Shown here in pieces: positions 8,023 to 16,527 of a DNA stretch of 64,000 nucleotides. Every line of letters begins with the position of its first letter. The stretch's first letter is position 1. Both the position numbers and the translations under genes were made by a program. Source of the stretch: Streptomyces sp. Mut1 (lineage in GTDB: Bacteria > Actinomycetota > Actinomycetes > Streptomycetales > Streptomycetaceae). The stretch covers positions 2,542,001 to 2,606,000 of the forward strand of contig NZ_CP120997.1 in NCBI RefSeq assembly GCF_030719295.1, written 5' to 3'. Below the pieces are notes generated by a model. It did no database searches, was not told the DNA's origin, and saw only the letters and a list, made by a program, of their open reading frames with translations.

Positions 8023-8397
8023 CGAGCCGCCGATCGCCCGGTGCCTGATCCGATCCGGGAGGCCGGGCGGTGCGATCGGCCGGGCGGGGCGTCCGCGCTC
8101 TCGCAGCCGCCCGCGCCCCGGGCCCGGGAGGGGTGAGCACGCGAACCACGCTGCCGCTCAGCACCTGACCGCCGTGCGCCCCCTTCTTCAACTCCACGCA
8201 CCCCCGGCCTGGGACGCAGCCGTACCCGATCCGGGGATCAGACGCGCTTGCGGTGCCGCATCACGGCCATGGCGGCCGCACCGGCAGAGCGACACCCGTA
8301 CGCCGTTGAAGGTGACGGGTGTTGACGCCGAATCCGGCTGGTCCTGAGCGGCCGGCGGGGCGCGCGGTCGGTACACCCGGGCCGCGCGGCCGTCCGC
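8023..8397. other. Convergent intergenic region with a weak hairpin
   Basis: About 375 bp between the convergent glutamate-synthase-like gene and the MFS gene. A 9-bp inverted repeat (8029-8037 with 8072-8080) may terminate the former. I see no gene. Confidence 0.4.
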
Positions 8398-9708
8398 CTA
8401 CGCCGTGAGGACTCCGCGGTTGTGACGGAGGGCCCACACGGTGACGGTGACGAGAACCGCTGCGATGACGGCCGTCGCCGCGACCGAGCCGGTGGCGGCG
8501 AAGATCCCACCGAATCCGGCCACACCGAGAGCCGCACCCACGGCGAGGCTCGTCTCCTGGAGAGCCGCAGCCCGTGCGACGTCCTTGGGCGGCACGCTTC
8601 CGAGCAGGTACGCGTCTCCGGATGCCATCGAGACCCCCACCCCCAGGCCGATCAGGAAACTGGCCGGCCACAGTCCGACGAAGGCCGCCGTCACCAGACC
8701 GACAGCGCACGCGGCCAGGCTGACCTGAAGCATGTGCACGGGAGAGAACCGGGACTGCAACCGGTGGAAGGTGAATCCTCCGAGCGAGACCCACAGCGCC
8801 AGAACCGAGATCGGCAGGACGGACAACAGCGAATCCGCCTGCGCGCTGAAGAGGAAGACCGATCCGGTGTAGCACGCCGAGCCGACGACGAGCGAGAGCG
8901 AACACGCGCCCAGCCGGGAGAAGGGGAGCATGCGCACATCGATGAGCGGGTCCCGCGAGCTAAGTTGACGCACGCAGAACACGCCCAGGATGACGCAGCC
9001 GGCGACCGTCGCCAGGACCCGTCCGAGGACTCCGCCGTGACTCTGCAGACCTGCCACGAAGAGCCCGAAGCCAAGAAGTGCCAGGGCCGAGGAGACGACG
9101 TCGATCTTGGCCGACACGGCCTGCCCCAGATCGATTCCGCGCAGCATCAGGGTCGCGAGCACTCCGCACACCACGGCGACCGCCGCCGGCAGCCAGAACA
9201 GCAGGGTGTAGGCGCCCATGTCGACGAACGCCCGGCCGATCAGGGGCCCAGTACCAGCGCCGATGCTGTACGTGGTGATCCACAGGGAGTAGCCCAGGGT
9301 GCGTTCCGCGGTGTGCGGCAGCCCGCCGATGACCGAGGCGACGCTGGAGACGATCAGCGCGTAGCCGAAGCCCTGTACGAACCGGGTCACCGTCCATGCC
9401 TCCGGTGAACCGAGCAGTGCGGGAGCGGCGCCCGCGATCGCGAAGACGAGGAGCCCGACCGCCAACGTCACGCCCGGGCCCAGGCGTGCGCCCAGACGCG
9501 ACCCGAGGACGACACTCGCGGCGAGCGCGATCGTGTACCCGTCGATGAACCAGAGCCGCCACGAGTCGGTGAGCACCGGCAGGTCGTAGGCGACGGAGTT
9601 GAACAGGGTCGAGTCCACACCGCCGAGGAACATCGGGACCAGGAGCAGCGGGAAAAGTATTTTCTTGGGCACGGCGGACCGCGCCGGAGAAAGGACATCA
9701 ACGGACAT
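8398..9708 (-). CDS. MFS transporter
   Basis: The 436-residue product has about 12 hydrophobic segments spread over its length and is an inner-membrane major facilitator. The motif A-like loop GSRLGARLGPG lies between helices 2 and 3. It begins with a short cytoplasmic tail. The substrate cannot be read from the sequence; drug-proton antiport is the usual role of such stand-alone members. The ATG at 9708 is used; the mRNA leader would be about 130 nt if the promoter at 9844-9872 is right. The box overlapping that promoter is shared with the CGNR regulator gene 1.5 kb away, suggesting common control. The gene is on an accessory-looking patch with an ectD pseudogene. Confidence 0.85.
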   Translation of the reverse strand: MSVDVLSPARSAVPKKILFPLLLVPMFLGGVDSTLFNSVAYDLPVLTDSWRLWFIDGYTIALAASVVLGSRLGARLGPGVTLAVGLLVFAIAGAAPALLGSPEAWTVTRFVQGFGYALIVSSVASVIGGLPHTAERTLGYSLWITTYSIGAGTGPLIGRAFVDMGAYTLLFWLPAAVAVVCGVLATLMLRGIDLGQAVSAKIDVVSSALALLGFGLFVAGLQSHGGVLGRVLATVAGCVILGVFCVRQLSSRDPLIDVRMLPFSRLGACSLSLVVGSACYTGSVFLFSAQADSLLSVLPISVLALWVSLGGFTFHRLQSRFSPVHMLQVSLAACAVGLVTAAFVGLWPASFLIGLGVGVSMASGDAYLLGSVPPKDVARAAALQETSLAVGAALGVAGFGGIFAATGSVAATAVIAAVLVTVTVWALRHNRGVLTA

Positions 9709-10084
9709 GGCAGACCTCGTCCCGGTAGGAATTCTGTGGCGAGTGGAGAAAGAGCGGGATCACTGCGAGGAAGCACGGCAGTCACTCCGGATCCACGGGG
9801 CGCCGAGTACCCCCTCCGAGTCGACGAAGAACCACCTAAGACGGTTCTACCATGCCCACACTTAGGGAGCAACCGGCCAGGGCGGTTCGCCGACCACCCT
9901 CCGGGCAGTGCGCCGGGCGAGGGGCGCGGTACGCACCGGACCTCCGTGCCGGGCCTGGCGGCGCACGCGGGCACACACCGCGGGCGGGCCAGGGCCGACT
10001 GGTCCTGGCCCACCCGCGGCGGGGAACTGGCGCGGCACGGCCCGGCCGGCTTCGCGACGGCCGCCAACGGCCGACGCCCGCCCG
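9709..10084. other. Intergenic region between MFS gene and ectD pseudogene
   Basis: About 375 bp. It holds the MFS promoter/operator around 9836-9872 and otherwise nothing I can support. Confidence 0.4.
9836..9872 (-). promoter_or_regulatory. Promoter and operator of the MFS gene
   Basis: On the minus strand TTGCTC (9872-9867) and TAGAAC (9849-9844) are 17 bp apart. The -10 sits inside GGTAGAACC, itself part of CATGGTAGAACCGTCTTAG, which recurs with a 3-base gap as CATGGAACCATCTTAG over the start of the CGNR gene. CCTAAG (9835-9840) and CTTAGG (9861-9866) also form an inverted repeat around the -10. Confidence 0.5.
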
Positions 10085-10986
10085 CTACTCGGCCTCGGCG
10101 GACGGGAACTCGCGGTTGCTGAGGTGCTGCGGACGCGGCTTGAGCGCGGCGAACGGGGCTTCCAGCGCGTTCTCCACGCTGTTGTACACAATGAAGATGT
10201 TCGAGCGCGCGAAGGGCGACAGGTTTCCGTTGGAGCCGTGGAGCAGATTCGAGTCGAACATCACCGCCGATCCGGCGGGGCCCGTGATCTGCTCGATTCC
10301 GTGCTTCTCCGCCATGTGCGTCAGGTGCTACCGGCTCGGGGAACCGACCGAGGGACTGGCCACACGCAGCGACTCCACGTGATAGTCCTCCGGCGTCTCT
10401 CCGACCGTGGGAACGAACGACTTGTGGGTGCCGGGCATCACCATGAGCGGACCGTTGAACGGGTGGTTCTCGGTCAGCGAGATCGAGACGCTGAACGCAC
10501 GCGGCCGGCGCATTCCGTCCTCGGAATGCCAGGTTTCGAAATCGGAGTGCCAGTGGAACGGCGCACCGCCGAATCCGGGCTTGTAGTTGACCCGACTCTG
10601 GTGGACGTACACCTCCGAGTCGAGGACCTGCCGGGCGATATCGGTGAGCCGGGGCGACCGAAGGAGATCGGCGAAGAGTTCACTGACCTTCTCGACCTCG
10701 AAAACGGACCGCACCTGGTCCGAATCCGGCTCCAGGATCACCCGCTCACTCGCCCGCAGCACCGGGTCCTCGCCCAGTCGCTGCAGTTCGGCGAGGTACG
10801 TCTCGACCTCCTGGCCGGACAGCAGGTCGTCGAGGACCAGATAGCCACCGGACTCGTACCGGTTCAACTGTTCACTGCTCAGCGGGCCCGGGGAATTCCC
10901 CATACCGTCGGATCGACTCGCGGCTGGGGGACGGACTCACCGATGATCCGGGTCGGATACAGGTCGGGGCGCACAGTGGTACTCAC
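10085..10986 (-). pseudogene. ectD-like (ectoine 5-hydroxylase) pseudogene, frameshift plus nonsense codon
   Basis: The three pieces together read as an Fe(II)/2-oxoglutarate dioxygenase of the EctD type, about 300 residues. The N-terminus is in one frame from a GTG at 10986 with AAGGAG in front: DLYPTR..., ending VDPTVWGIP. From about 10900-10885 the family sequence continues in the next frame (GPLSSEQLNRYESGGYLVLDD). This carries the iron ligands HSD in FHWHSDFETWHSEDG. At 10328-10330 an in-frame TAG interrupts it, and downstream come MAEKHGIEQITGPAGSAVMFD, the third iron ligand in LLHGSNGN and the 2-oxoglutarate arginine in SPFARSNIF. A product stopping at the TAG would lack these. No ectABC genes are nearby. 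A sequencing error could explain one lesion, but two make decay likely. Confidence 0.85.
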
Positions 10987-11167
10987 GTGATGGTCTCCTT
11001 CGCGGGGTAGCGGTATTTCGGTTCACCCGTACCGGGGCCTGTTCTGCGAGGCGGCGAAAATGCGGGCACCGGGCCGCTCGGGCATTTCATCGCCCGCCTC
11101 TCGCCGGTTCGCGCTCCAGCGATTTCGATTCTGCGAGCTTTCCCGCGGCCAAGGGAAGAGCCGGCGG

Positions 11168-11201
11168 CGGGCCTGAACCGGGCCTGACCTGTTCAGGCCC
11201 G
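11168..11201. terminator. Hairpin upstream of the CGNR gene
   Basis: Perfect 11-bp arms (11168-11178 with 11191-11201, CGGGCCTGAAC type). It lies between the ectD pseudogene start and the CGNR gene. It could be a terminator or a folded operator; the rest of 10987-11263 shows nothing else. Confidence 0.4.
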
Positions 11202-11263
11202 TCGGCGGCCGAGGAACGCCGCACCGGGCTCCGGGCGAAGGCTTCCGCGCGCCCACCTCACCT

Positions 11264-11299
11264 TGCCCGACCACGGGAAACCGGCTAAGATGGTTCCAT
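11264..11299 (+). promoter_or_regulatory. Leaderless promoter and operator of the CGNR gene
   Basis: TTGCCC (about 11264) and TAAGAT (about 11287) are 17 bp apart and transcription would begin at the ATG 11298, so the gene would be leaderless. ATGGTTCCAT, a small palindrome, bridges the -10 and the start codon. The same box occurs at the MFS promoter, in inverted orientation. Confidence 0.5.
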
Positions 11300-11873
11300 G
11301 TCCGTTACATTCGTCCCTGAGTTCCGTCTCGGCAAGGTGCTGGCGACCAGCTTCACGGCGACCCTCACAGAGCGTCGCGGTGAGCCGGTGGAGCGGGTGC
11401 CCGTGCCCTCCCGGCTCGTGGACTGGCTGGCGGTCTACGGACTCGTGGTCGACTCCTGCTCCGATTCCCAGCTCGACCGCGCCCGAGAACTACGGGAATC
11501 GATCCATGCGGCCGCCACTGCCGTCGCGGAGCGGAATCCGATTCCCCCCTCGGCCGCCCGGGTCATCAACGACTGCAGTACGCACGGGCAGGCCTCTCCG
11601 GTTCTGACGGCCGAGGGGGGCTGGGAGTGGCGGCTGCGTTCCGGGTCTGTGGAAGATGCTCTCAGCGTGATCGCGGCCGATGCGATCAGTGTCATTTCGG
11701 GAGAACGCCCCGGAAAGATCGCCCTGTGCGCGTCACCGACGTGCCGCGCCGCGTTCTTCGACACCAGCCGGGGCCACACACGCAGATGGTGCGAGATGAA
11801 CACCTGCGGCAATCGCGAGAAGAAAGAACGCTTTCTCGCCAGCAAACGCAAGAGCTCGAACCCAGCCGACTGA
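11298..11873 (+). CDS. CGNR zinc-finger / ABATE-domain regulator
   Basis: The 191-residue product has an N-terminal ABATE-like ligand domain (about 35-130) and a C-terminal CGNR zinc finger: Cys144 and Cys149 in LCASPTCRAAF, Cys165 and Cys170 in RRWCEMNTCGNREK. This family is thought to be stress-induced transcription regulators. The ATG at 11298 overlaps the operator and has no ribosome-binding site, consistent with a leaderless message. Autoregulation and control of the neighbouring MFS gene are suggested by the shared box, but not shown. It is divergent from the ectD pseudogene. Confidence 0.85.
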   Translation: MSVTFVPEFRLGKVLATSFTATLTERRGEPVERVPVPSRLVDWLAVYGLVVDSCSDSQLDRARELRESIHAAATAVAERNPIPPSAARVINDCSTHGQASPVLTAEGGWEWRLRSGSVEDALSVIAADAISVISGERPGKIALCASPTCRAAFFDTSRGHTRRWCEMNTCGNREKKERFLASKRKSSNPAD

Positions 11874-11986
11874 TTTCGGAGCCCGGGTCCGCAGGCCGCG
11901 TCCCGCCGTCCTCCGCCACGGTGAGAGCGCGCGGAACCTCAGAGTTCCAGGCCTGTGTACCGCCTCGCCCTCCCTCTCCGCCGCCT

Positions 11987-12166
11987 TCAGTTCACGGTCG
12001 GCCCGTACGGGGAGGGGAACGGGAACAGGACGGGAAGGCCGTACTTCATGGTGCCTCTATGCATGAACCATTTCTGAAAGGCTCGAAGCTCAAGCTGCTC
12101 CTCGTGAGGCCGAGTCATCGGCTCGTGCAGAAAGGGGCCGAGTTGGGATTCCGCGTCCGTTTTCAT
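11987..12166 (-). CDS. Possible small protein of 59 aa, unknown
   Basis: The ATG at 12166 follows GGGGGAAAG at close spacing. The peptide has a charged first half (HEEQLELRAFQKWF) and a Pro/Gly/aromatic-rich second half ending SPYGPTVN. I do not recognise it. It could be a small precursor-like peptide, the remains of a longer gene, or chance; no modifying enzyme is adjacent. The open frame extends upstream of the ATG, but that part looks non-coding. Confidence 0.3.
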   Translation of the reverse strand: MKTDAESQLGPFLHEPMTRPHEEQLELRAFQKWFMHRGTMKYGLPVLFPFPSPYGPTVN

Positions 12167-12378
12167 CTTTCCCCCGGCGCTGTCGGGCCTGCCCGGAGGA
12201 GGCGCTCCGTGATTCACACCCTCAGCAAGATGAAGCAGCCCCGGCCCCAAGGCGAGGAGACGTACAGGGCGTGGGTGGGCCACACGTACATGTGTGACCG
12301 GTGCGGCCCCGGCCTGTGTCCGGATGGGGTGCGGCTGAGGCAGCAGTGGCGCCAGGATCGCCAACAGGCGGTACAGCC

Positions 12379-12555
12379 GTGATCTGCGTCGACTGCGATC
12401 GGGGGATCACGGGCGCGTACGTGGTGATCGCCGCAGGCGAGTCGATGTCGGCCGCGCGGCAGGATTTCCACGCCCACCCTCCGAAGTCGCCGGAGTGCCT
12501 GCCCCGCACCCGGCGCGGGCTGACGTTTCGCCGGGAGCTCGACCGGCATGGGTGA
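12379..12555 (+). CDS. Possible small CxxC protein (58 aa)
   Basis: From a GTG at 12379, with AGGCGG eight bases before it, the frame encodes MICVDCDRGITGAYVVIAAG and on to RRELDRHG. CVDC is a zinc-knuckle-like pair. Short Streptomyces proteins starting this way are common, but I cannot name a family. A longer frame from 12301 exists but begins with low-complexity residues. Confidence 0.4.
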   Translation: MICVDCDRGITGAYVVIAAGESMSAARQDFHAHPPKSPECLPRTRRGLTFRRELDRHG

Positions 12556-12700
12556 CCTCGGGCGCCGCCGGAGGCGGAGTGGCAAAGCCCGGCGTCGGCA
12601 CCCGGCCCGACCCCGCTGATGCCCTGCCCGCAACGCGGCCGATCGGGCGGACCGGGCACCGGCGGCCGCAGCCGGAAGGGGACGGAAGCCGCGCCCGCCC

Positions 12701-13732
12701 TCACGACGAGTCCCGGACCACCAGTTCCGTCGGCAGCACGATCTGCGGGCGCTCCGTGTTCTCGCCCGCGATCTGTTCGAGGAGAACCCGGGTCATCGCC
12801 CGGCCCATCTCCTCGATCGGCTGGCGCACGCTCGTCAGCGCCGGGTCCATGTGGCGGGCCACGGCGGAGTCGTCGAAGCCGATGAGGGCGACGTCGTCGG
12901 GGATGCGGCGGCCGGCCTCGCGCAGGATCTGGCGGGCGCCGGCGGCCATGACGTCGGACGCGGCGAAGACGGCGTCCACGTCGGGGCGGCGGGCGAGCAG
13001 GTCGCGCATGGCCTGGACGCCGCCCTCCTCGGAGAAGTCGGCGGGGGCGATCAGCCGCTCGTCCGGTTCCAGGCCGGCTTCGCGGATGGCCTGACGGTAG
13101 CCGTCCAGACGGCGCTGGGAGGCGTAGACGTCGAGGCGTCCGGTGATGGTGGCGATGGTGCGGCGGCCGCGCGAGACCAGGTGCTCCACCGCGCCGCGGG
13201 CTCCCTCGAAGTTGTCCGAGTCGACCGAGGAGAGGGGCTCGGTGGCAGATCTTCGGCCGTTCATCACGGCGGGCATGCCCAGCTGTTCGAGCAGGTCGGG
13301 CAGCGGATCGTCGGCGTGCACGGAGACCAGCAGCACGCCGTCCACCCGGTGCGCGGTCAAGTACTGGGCGAGCCTGCGGCGTTCCCGGTCGCTGCCGACG
13401 AGGGTGAGCAGCAACTGCATCTCGGTGTCGGCCAGGGCGGCGCCGACCCCGCGCACGATGTCGGAGAAGTACGGCTCCGCGAAGAAGCGGCTCTCCGACT
13501 CGGGAACGACGAGCGCGATGGCGTCCGTGCGGTTTCCGGCCAGGGCGCGGGCCGCGCGGTTGGGTACGTATCCCAGCTCGGCGACGGCCGCCTCCACCGC
13601 CTCCCGGGTGTGGGCGCTGACCCGGGGCGATCCGTTGATGACGCGCGAGGCCGTGCCCCGACCCACCCCCGCCCGTGCCGCGACCTCTTCGAGCGTGGGC
13701 CGGCCCCCGCTCCGTACTCGCGCTGCCGTCAT
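12701..13732 (-). CDS. cebR: CebR, LacI-family repressor of cellobiose/cellotriose utilisation
   Basis: The 343-residue product has the N-terminal LacI helix-turn-helix (PTLEEVAARAGVGRGTASRVING) and hinge helix (VPNRAARALAG), followed by a periplasmic-binding-protein-like sensor domain (about 70-340). In S. griseus and S. scabiei CebR represses the ceb genes and is released by cellobiose or cellotriose. The context is decisive: bglC and cebGFE are adjacent on the same strand and palindromes of the CebR type (TGGGAGCGCTCCCA) precede cebR, bglC and cebE. The ATG at 13732 has GGGAGG ten bases before it. A 268-bp gap with its own operator and a terminator separates it from bglC, so it is an independent unit and may be autoregulated. 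Confidence 0.93.
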   Translation of the reverse strand: MTAARVRSGGRPTLEEVAARAGVGRGTASRVINGSPRVSAHTREAVEAAVAELGYVPNRAARALAGNRTDAIALVVPESESRFFAEPYFSDIVRGVGAALADTEMQLLLTLVGSDRERRRLAQYLTAHRVDGVLLVSVHADDPLPDLLEQLGMPAVMNGRRSATEPLSSVDSDNFEGARGAVEHLVSRGRRTIATITGRLDVYASQRRLDGYRQAIREAGLEPDERLIAPADFSEEGGVQAMRDLLARRPDVDAVFAASDVMAAGARQILREAGRRIPDDVALIGFDDSAVARHMDPALTSVRQPIEEMGRAMTRVLLEQIAGENTERPQIVLPTELVVRDSS

Positions 13733-13845
13733 GGCTGCCTCCCGTTCGCGGTCAATTTCTCACAGTCGGATAACCAAACCAAGTCCTGGTGTTGGTTCCC
13801 TTGACACTCTGCGGGACCGGTCGGCCGCTCCCCCGCTCCGTTCTA

Positions 13846-13859
13846 TGGGAGCGCTCCCA
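13846..13859. promoter_or_regulatory. CebR operator upstream of cebR
   Basis: TGGGAGCGCTCCCA, a perfect 14-bp palindrome identical to the CebR consensus, 114 bp upstream of the cebR start. Suggests autoregulation. Confidence 0.85.
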
Positions 13860-13929
13860 CTCTACGCGCGTGGTCAAGCGGGACGCACAGGCCGGGGCGC
13901 TGCGGGCGGCCGAAGGGGCACAAACGACC

Positions 13930-13955
13930 GAGACCCGGCACGGGTGCCGGGTCTC
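13930..13955 (-). terminator. Terminator of bglC
   Basis: A 12-bp inverted repeat (13930-13941 with 13944-13955) 46 bp downstream of the bglC stop. The centre is tight, so the real loop is about four bases. It would end the cebEFG-bglC transcription unit. Confidence 0.7.
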
Positions 13956-14000
13956 AGCGGGTCGGTACGGGTCAGGACGTACCGGAGAGGGACGGACGTG

Positions 14001-15464
14001 TCAGGCGCGGTCGCCCCGCGGGGGCAGGGCGTGGCGGCGGATCACGTCGGCGTACCAGTGGGCGCTGTCCTTGGGGATGCGGCGCTGGGACGCGTAGTCC
14101 ACGTACACGGTGCCGAACCGCTTCGAATAGCCGTACGCCCACTCGAAGTTGTCCATCAGCGACCAGAGGAAGTAGCCGCGCACGTCCGCGCCGTCGGCCA
14201 CCGCGCGCTGCACGGCGTCGAGGTGGCCGTGCAGGTAGGCGATGCGCTCGGGGTCCTGGACCCGGCCCTCGGGCGAGACGTAGTCGTCGAAGGCGGCGCC
14301 GTTCTCGGTGACCATGAGCGGGATGCCGGGGTGCTCCCGGGTGACGTCCATGAGGAGGTTGTAGAGCCCGTTGGGGTCGATCGACCAGTTCATGGCGGTG
14401 GTCGCCTTGCCCTCGGCGAGGTGGAAGGCGACGTGCTCCGAGCCGGGCCACGGCGAGAAGTCGCTCGCGCCGTGGCCGTCGTTGCGGGTGTCGCCCGCGC
14501 CCTCGCCGGGCGTGGAGACCAGGGTCGGCGTGTAGTAGTTGACGCCCAGGATGTCGACCGGGCGCGCGATGGCCTCCAGGTCGCCGTCCTGGACCAGCTT
14601 CGACCAGTCCACGACGTGCGCGGTGTCGGCGAGCAGGTCCTCGGGGTAGGCGCCGTGCAGCATCGGGCCGGTGAAGACCCGGTTGCCGACCGCGTCGATG
14701 CGGCGGGCGGCGTCCGCGTCCGCCGGGCTCGGCGTGAGCGGGCGCACCTGGTGGAGGTTGAGGGTGACCGAGGTCTGCGCGCTAGCGGGGAGTTGAGTGC
14801 GCAGAACCTCGATCGCCCGGCCATGTGCGAGATTGAGGTGATGGGCCGCCCGCAGGGCGGAGGCGGGCTCGGTGCGGCCCGGGGCGTGCACGCCGGAGCC
14901 GTAGCCGAGGAAGGCCGAGCACCACGGCTCGTTGAAGGTGGTCCAGGTACCGACGCGGTCGCCGAGGGCGCCCGCCATGATCGCGGTGTAGTCCGCGAAC
15001 CGCTCGGCGGTGGCGCGCTCGGGCCAGCCGCCGGCGTCCTCCAGCTCCTGGGGCAGGTCCCAGTGGTAGAGGGTGGCGACGGGGGCGATCCCGGCCTCCA
15101 GCAGCTCGTCGACGAGCTTGCGGTAGAAGTCGAGGCCGCGCTCGACGGCGGGGCCGCGGCCGGTGGGCTGGACCCGGGACCAGGAGATGGAGAAGCGGTA
15201 CGCCTTCAGCCCCAGCTGCTTCATCAGGGCCACGTCGTCGCGGTAGCGGTGGTAGTGGTCGGCGGCGATGTCGCCGGTGTCGCCGTTGCGGACCTTGCCG
15301 GGGGTGCGGCTGAAGGTGTCCCAGATGGAGGGCGTGCGCCCGTCCTCGGCGGCGGCCCCCTCGACCTGGTAGGCGGCGGTGGCCGCCCCCCAGAGGAAGC
15401 CCGTCGGGAACTTCGTGGCCTCGGGCGCCGGCTTCGGTGCGGTGTCGGGTCGTACGGCAGTCAT
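14001..15464 (-). CDS. bglC: GH1 beta-glucosidase
   Basis: BglC hydrolyses imported cellobiose/cellotriose to glucose in the cytoplasm. The 487-residue product has the GH1 barrel: N-terminal [19 protein letters not shown], acid/base Glu179 in TTFNEPW, nucleophile Glu387 in VTENGA, and the C-terminal [17 protein letters not shown]. There is no signal peptide. The ATG at 15464 is preceded directly by the CebR palindrome, whose GGGAG is the only apparent Shine-Dalgarno sequence. It lies 127 bp after cebG and is the last gene of the ceb transcription unit, which ends at the hairpin at 13930-13955. Confidence 0.95.
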   Translation of the reverse strand: MTAVRPDTAPKPAPEATKFPTGFLWGAATAAYQVEGAAAEDGRTPSIWDTFSRTPGKVRNGDTGDIAADHYHRYRDDVALMKQLGLKAYRFSISWSRVQPTGRGPAVERGLDFYRKLVDELLEAGIAPVATLYHWDLPQELEDAGGWPERATAERFADYTAIMAGALGDRVGTWTTFNEPWCSAFLGYGSGVHAPGRTEPASALRAAHHLNLAHGRAIEVLRTQLPASAQTSVTLNLHQVRPLTPSPADADAARRIDAVGNRVFTGPMLHGAYPEDLLADTAHVVDWSKLVQDGDLEAIARPVDILGVNYYTPTLVSTPGEGAGDTRNDGHGASDFSPWPGSEHVAFHLAEGKATTAMNWSIDPNGLYNLLMDVTREHPGIPLMVTENGAAFDDYVSPEGRVQDPERIAYLHGHLDAVQRAVADGADVRGYFLWSLMDNFEWAYGYSKRFGTVYVDYASQRRIPKDSAHWYADVIRRHALPPRGDRA

Positions 15465-15465
15465 G

Positions 15466-15479
15466 CGGGAGCGCTCCCA
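15466..15479. promoter_or_regulatory. CebR operator overlapping the bglC ribosome-binding site
   Basis: CGGGAGCGCTCCCA differs at one base from the other two operators. It ends 2 bp before the bglC start codon, so the palindrome and the Shine-Dalgarno sequence are the same bases. Confidence 0.8.
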
Positions 15480-15591
15480 GGGAAGTGACGGACAGGGGCG
15501 GTGACAGGGTGGGGCTCCGGAGCCCGTACGGTCCGCGGGGCGGGCGAGGACCGTACGGGGCGTCCGGGACGGAGAAGCGGCGGGCGGGGGG

Positions 15592-16512
15592 TCAGCCCTT
15601 GACGGCGCCGGACATGATCCCGCCGACGATCTGCTTGCCGAAGATCACGAACACCACGAGCAGCGGCAGGGTGCTGATCAGCGCGCCGGCCATCACGATG
15701 CTCTCGTCGGGGGTGTAGGAGGCCTTCAGCTGGCCGAGGGCCACCTGGAGGGTGGGGTTCTGCTGGTTCAGGGCGAGGTAGGGCCAGAAGAAGTCGTTCC
15801 ACGCCTGGACGAAGGTGAGCATGCCCAGCACCATCATCGCGGGGCGCGCCACCGGGAGCACGACGCTCAGCACGATGCGGAAGTTGTTCGCACCGTCGAT
15901 CTTGGCGGCTTCGATCAGTTCGTACGGCAGCGCCTCGATCAGGTACTGCCGCATGAAGAACACGCCGAACGCGCTGACCAGAGTCGGGAAGATCACCGAC
16001 TCCAGGCTTCCGCCCCAGCCGAGGTCGGCCATCATCATGAACAGCGGGACGACGCTGAGCTGCGGCGGGATGGTCAGGGTCGCGATGACCGCGGTCATCA
16101 GCGCGCCGCGGCCGCGGAATCGCATCTTGGCGAAGGCGTAGCCGGCCAGGGTGCAGAAGAAGAGCGTCGCCACCGTGATGCAGCCGGAGACGATGAAGCT
16201 GTTGACGATCGCCTTGCCCAGGTTCGCCTGCTCCCAGGCGGCTTCGAGGTTGTGGAACAGCCGTCCACCGGGCAGGAAGGGCGGCGTGGTGGCCAGGACC
16301 TCGTCCTGGGTGTGGGACGCGGCCACCAGGGTCCAGTACAGCGGCAGCAGCGAGCCGATGCCGACCACGGCCAGCGCGATGTAGGCGAACGGACCGCCCT
16401 TCAGCTGCTGACCGGCACCGGGCTTGAAACGGCTCGGGCGCTTCTGCGCGCGGTGCGCGGTGCGCACCGGGCGGACGGACCCGGGAACTTTGGTGGGGCT
16501 GGTGATGGTCAT
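15592..16512 (-). CDS. cebG: Cellobiose/cellotriose ABC transporter permease
   Basis: The 306-residue product is a membrane permease of the CUT1 sugar family (MalG-like). Six hydrophobic segments follow a basic tail, the first at about 40-60, and the conserved EAA loop reads [25 protein letters not shown], which contacts the ATPase. The C-terminal [10 protein letters not shown] is typical. It lies 14 bp after cebF. No ATPase is in the cluster; in Streptomyces the shared MsiK energises this importer. Confidence 0.93.
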   Translation of the reverse strand: MTITSPTKVPGSVRPVRTAHRAQKRPSRFKPGAGQQLKGGPFAYIALAVVGIGSLLPLYWTLVAASHTQDEVLATTPPFLPGGRLFHNLEAAWEQANLGKAIVNSFIVSGCITVATLFFCTLAGYAFAKMRFRGRGALMTAVIATLTIPPQLSVVPLFMMMADLGWGGSLESVIFPTLVSAFGVFFMRQYLIEALPYELIEAAKIDGANNFRIVLSVVLPVARPAMMVLGMLTFVQAWNDFFWPYLALNQQNPTLQVALGQLKASYTPDESIVMAGALISTLPLLVVFVIFGKQIVGGIMSGAVKG

Positions 16513-16527
16513 GGATATCGCTCCCGG

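Noticed and set aside
10085..10315. Separate 76-aa gene starting MAEKHGIEQ
   Set aside because: It is the C-terminal part of the ectD-like pseudogene, in the same frame after the TAG.
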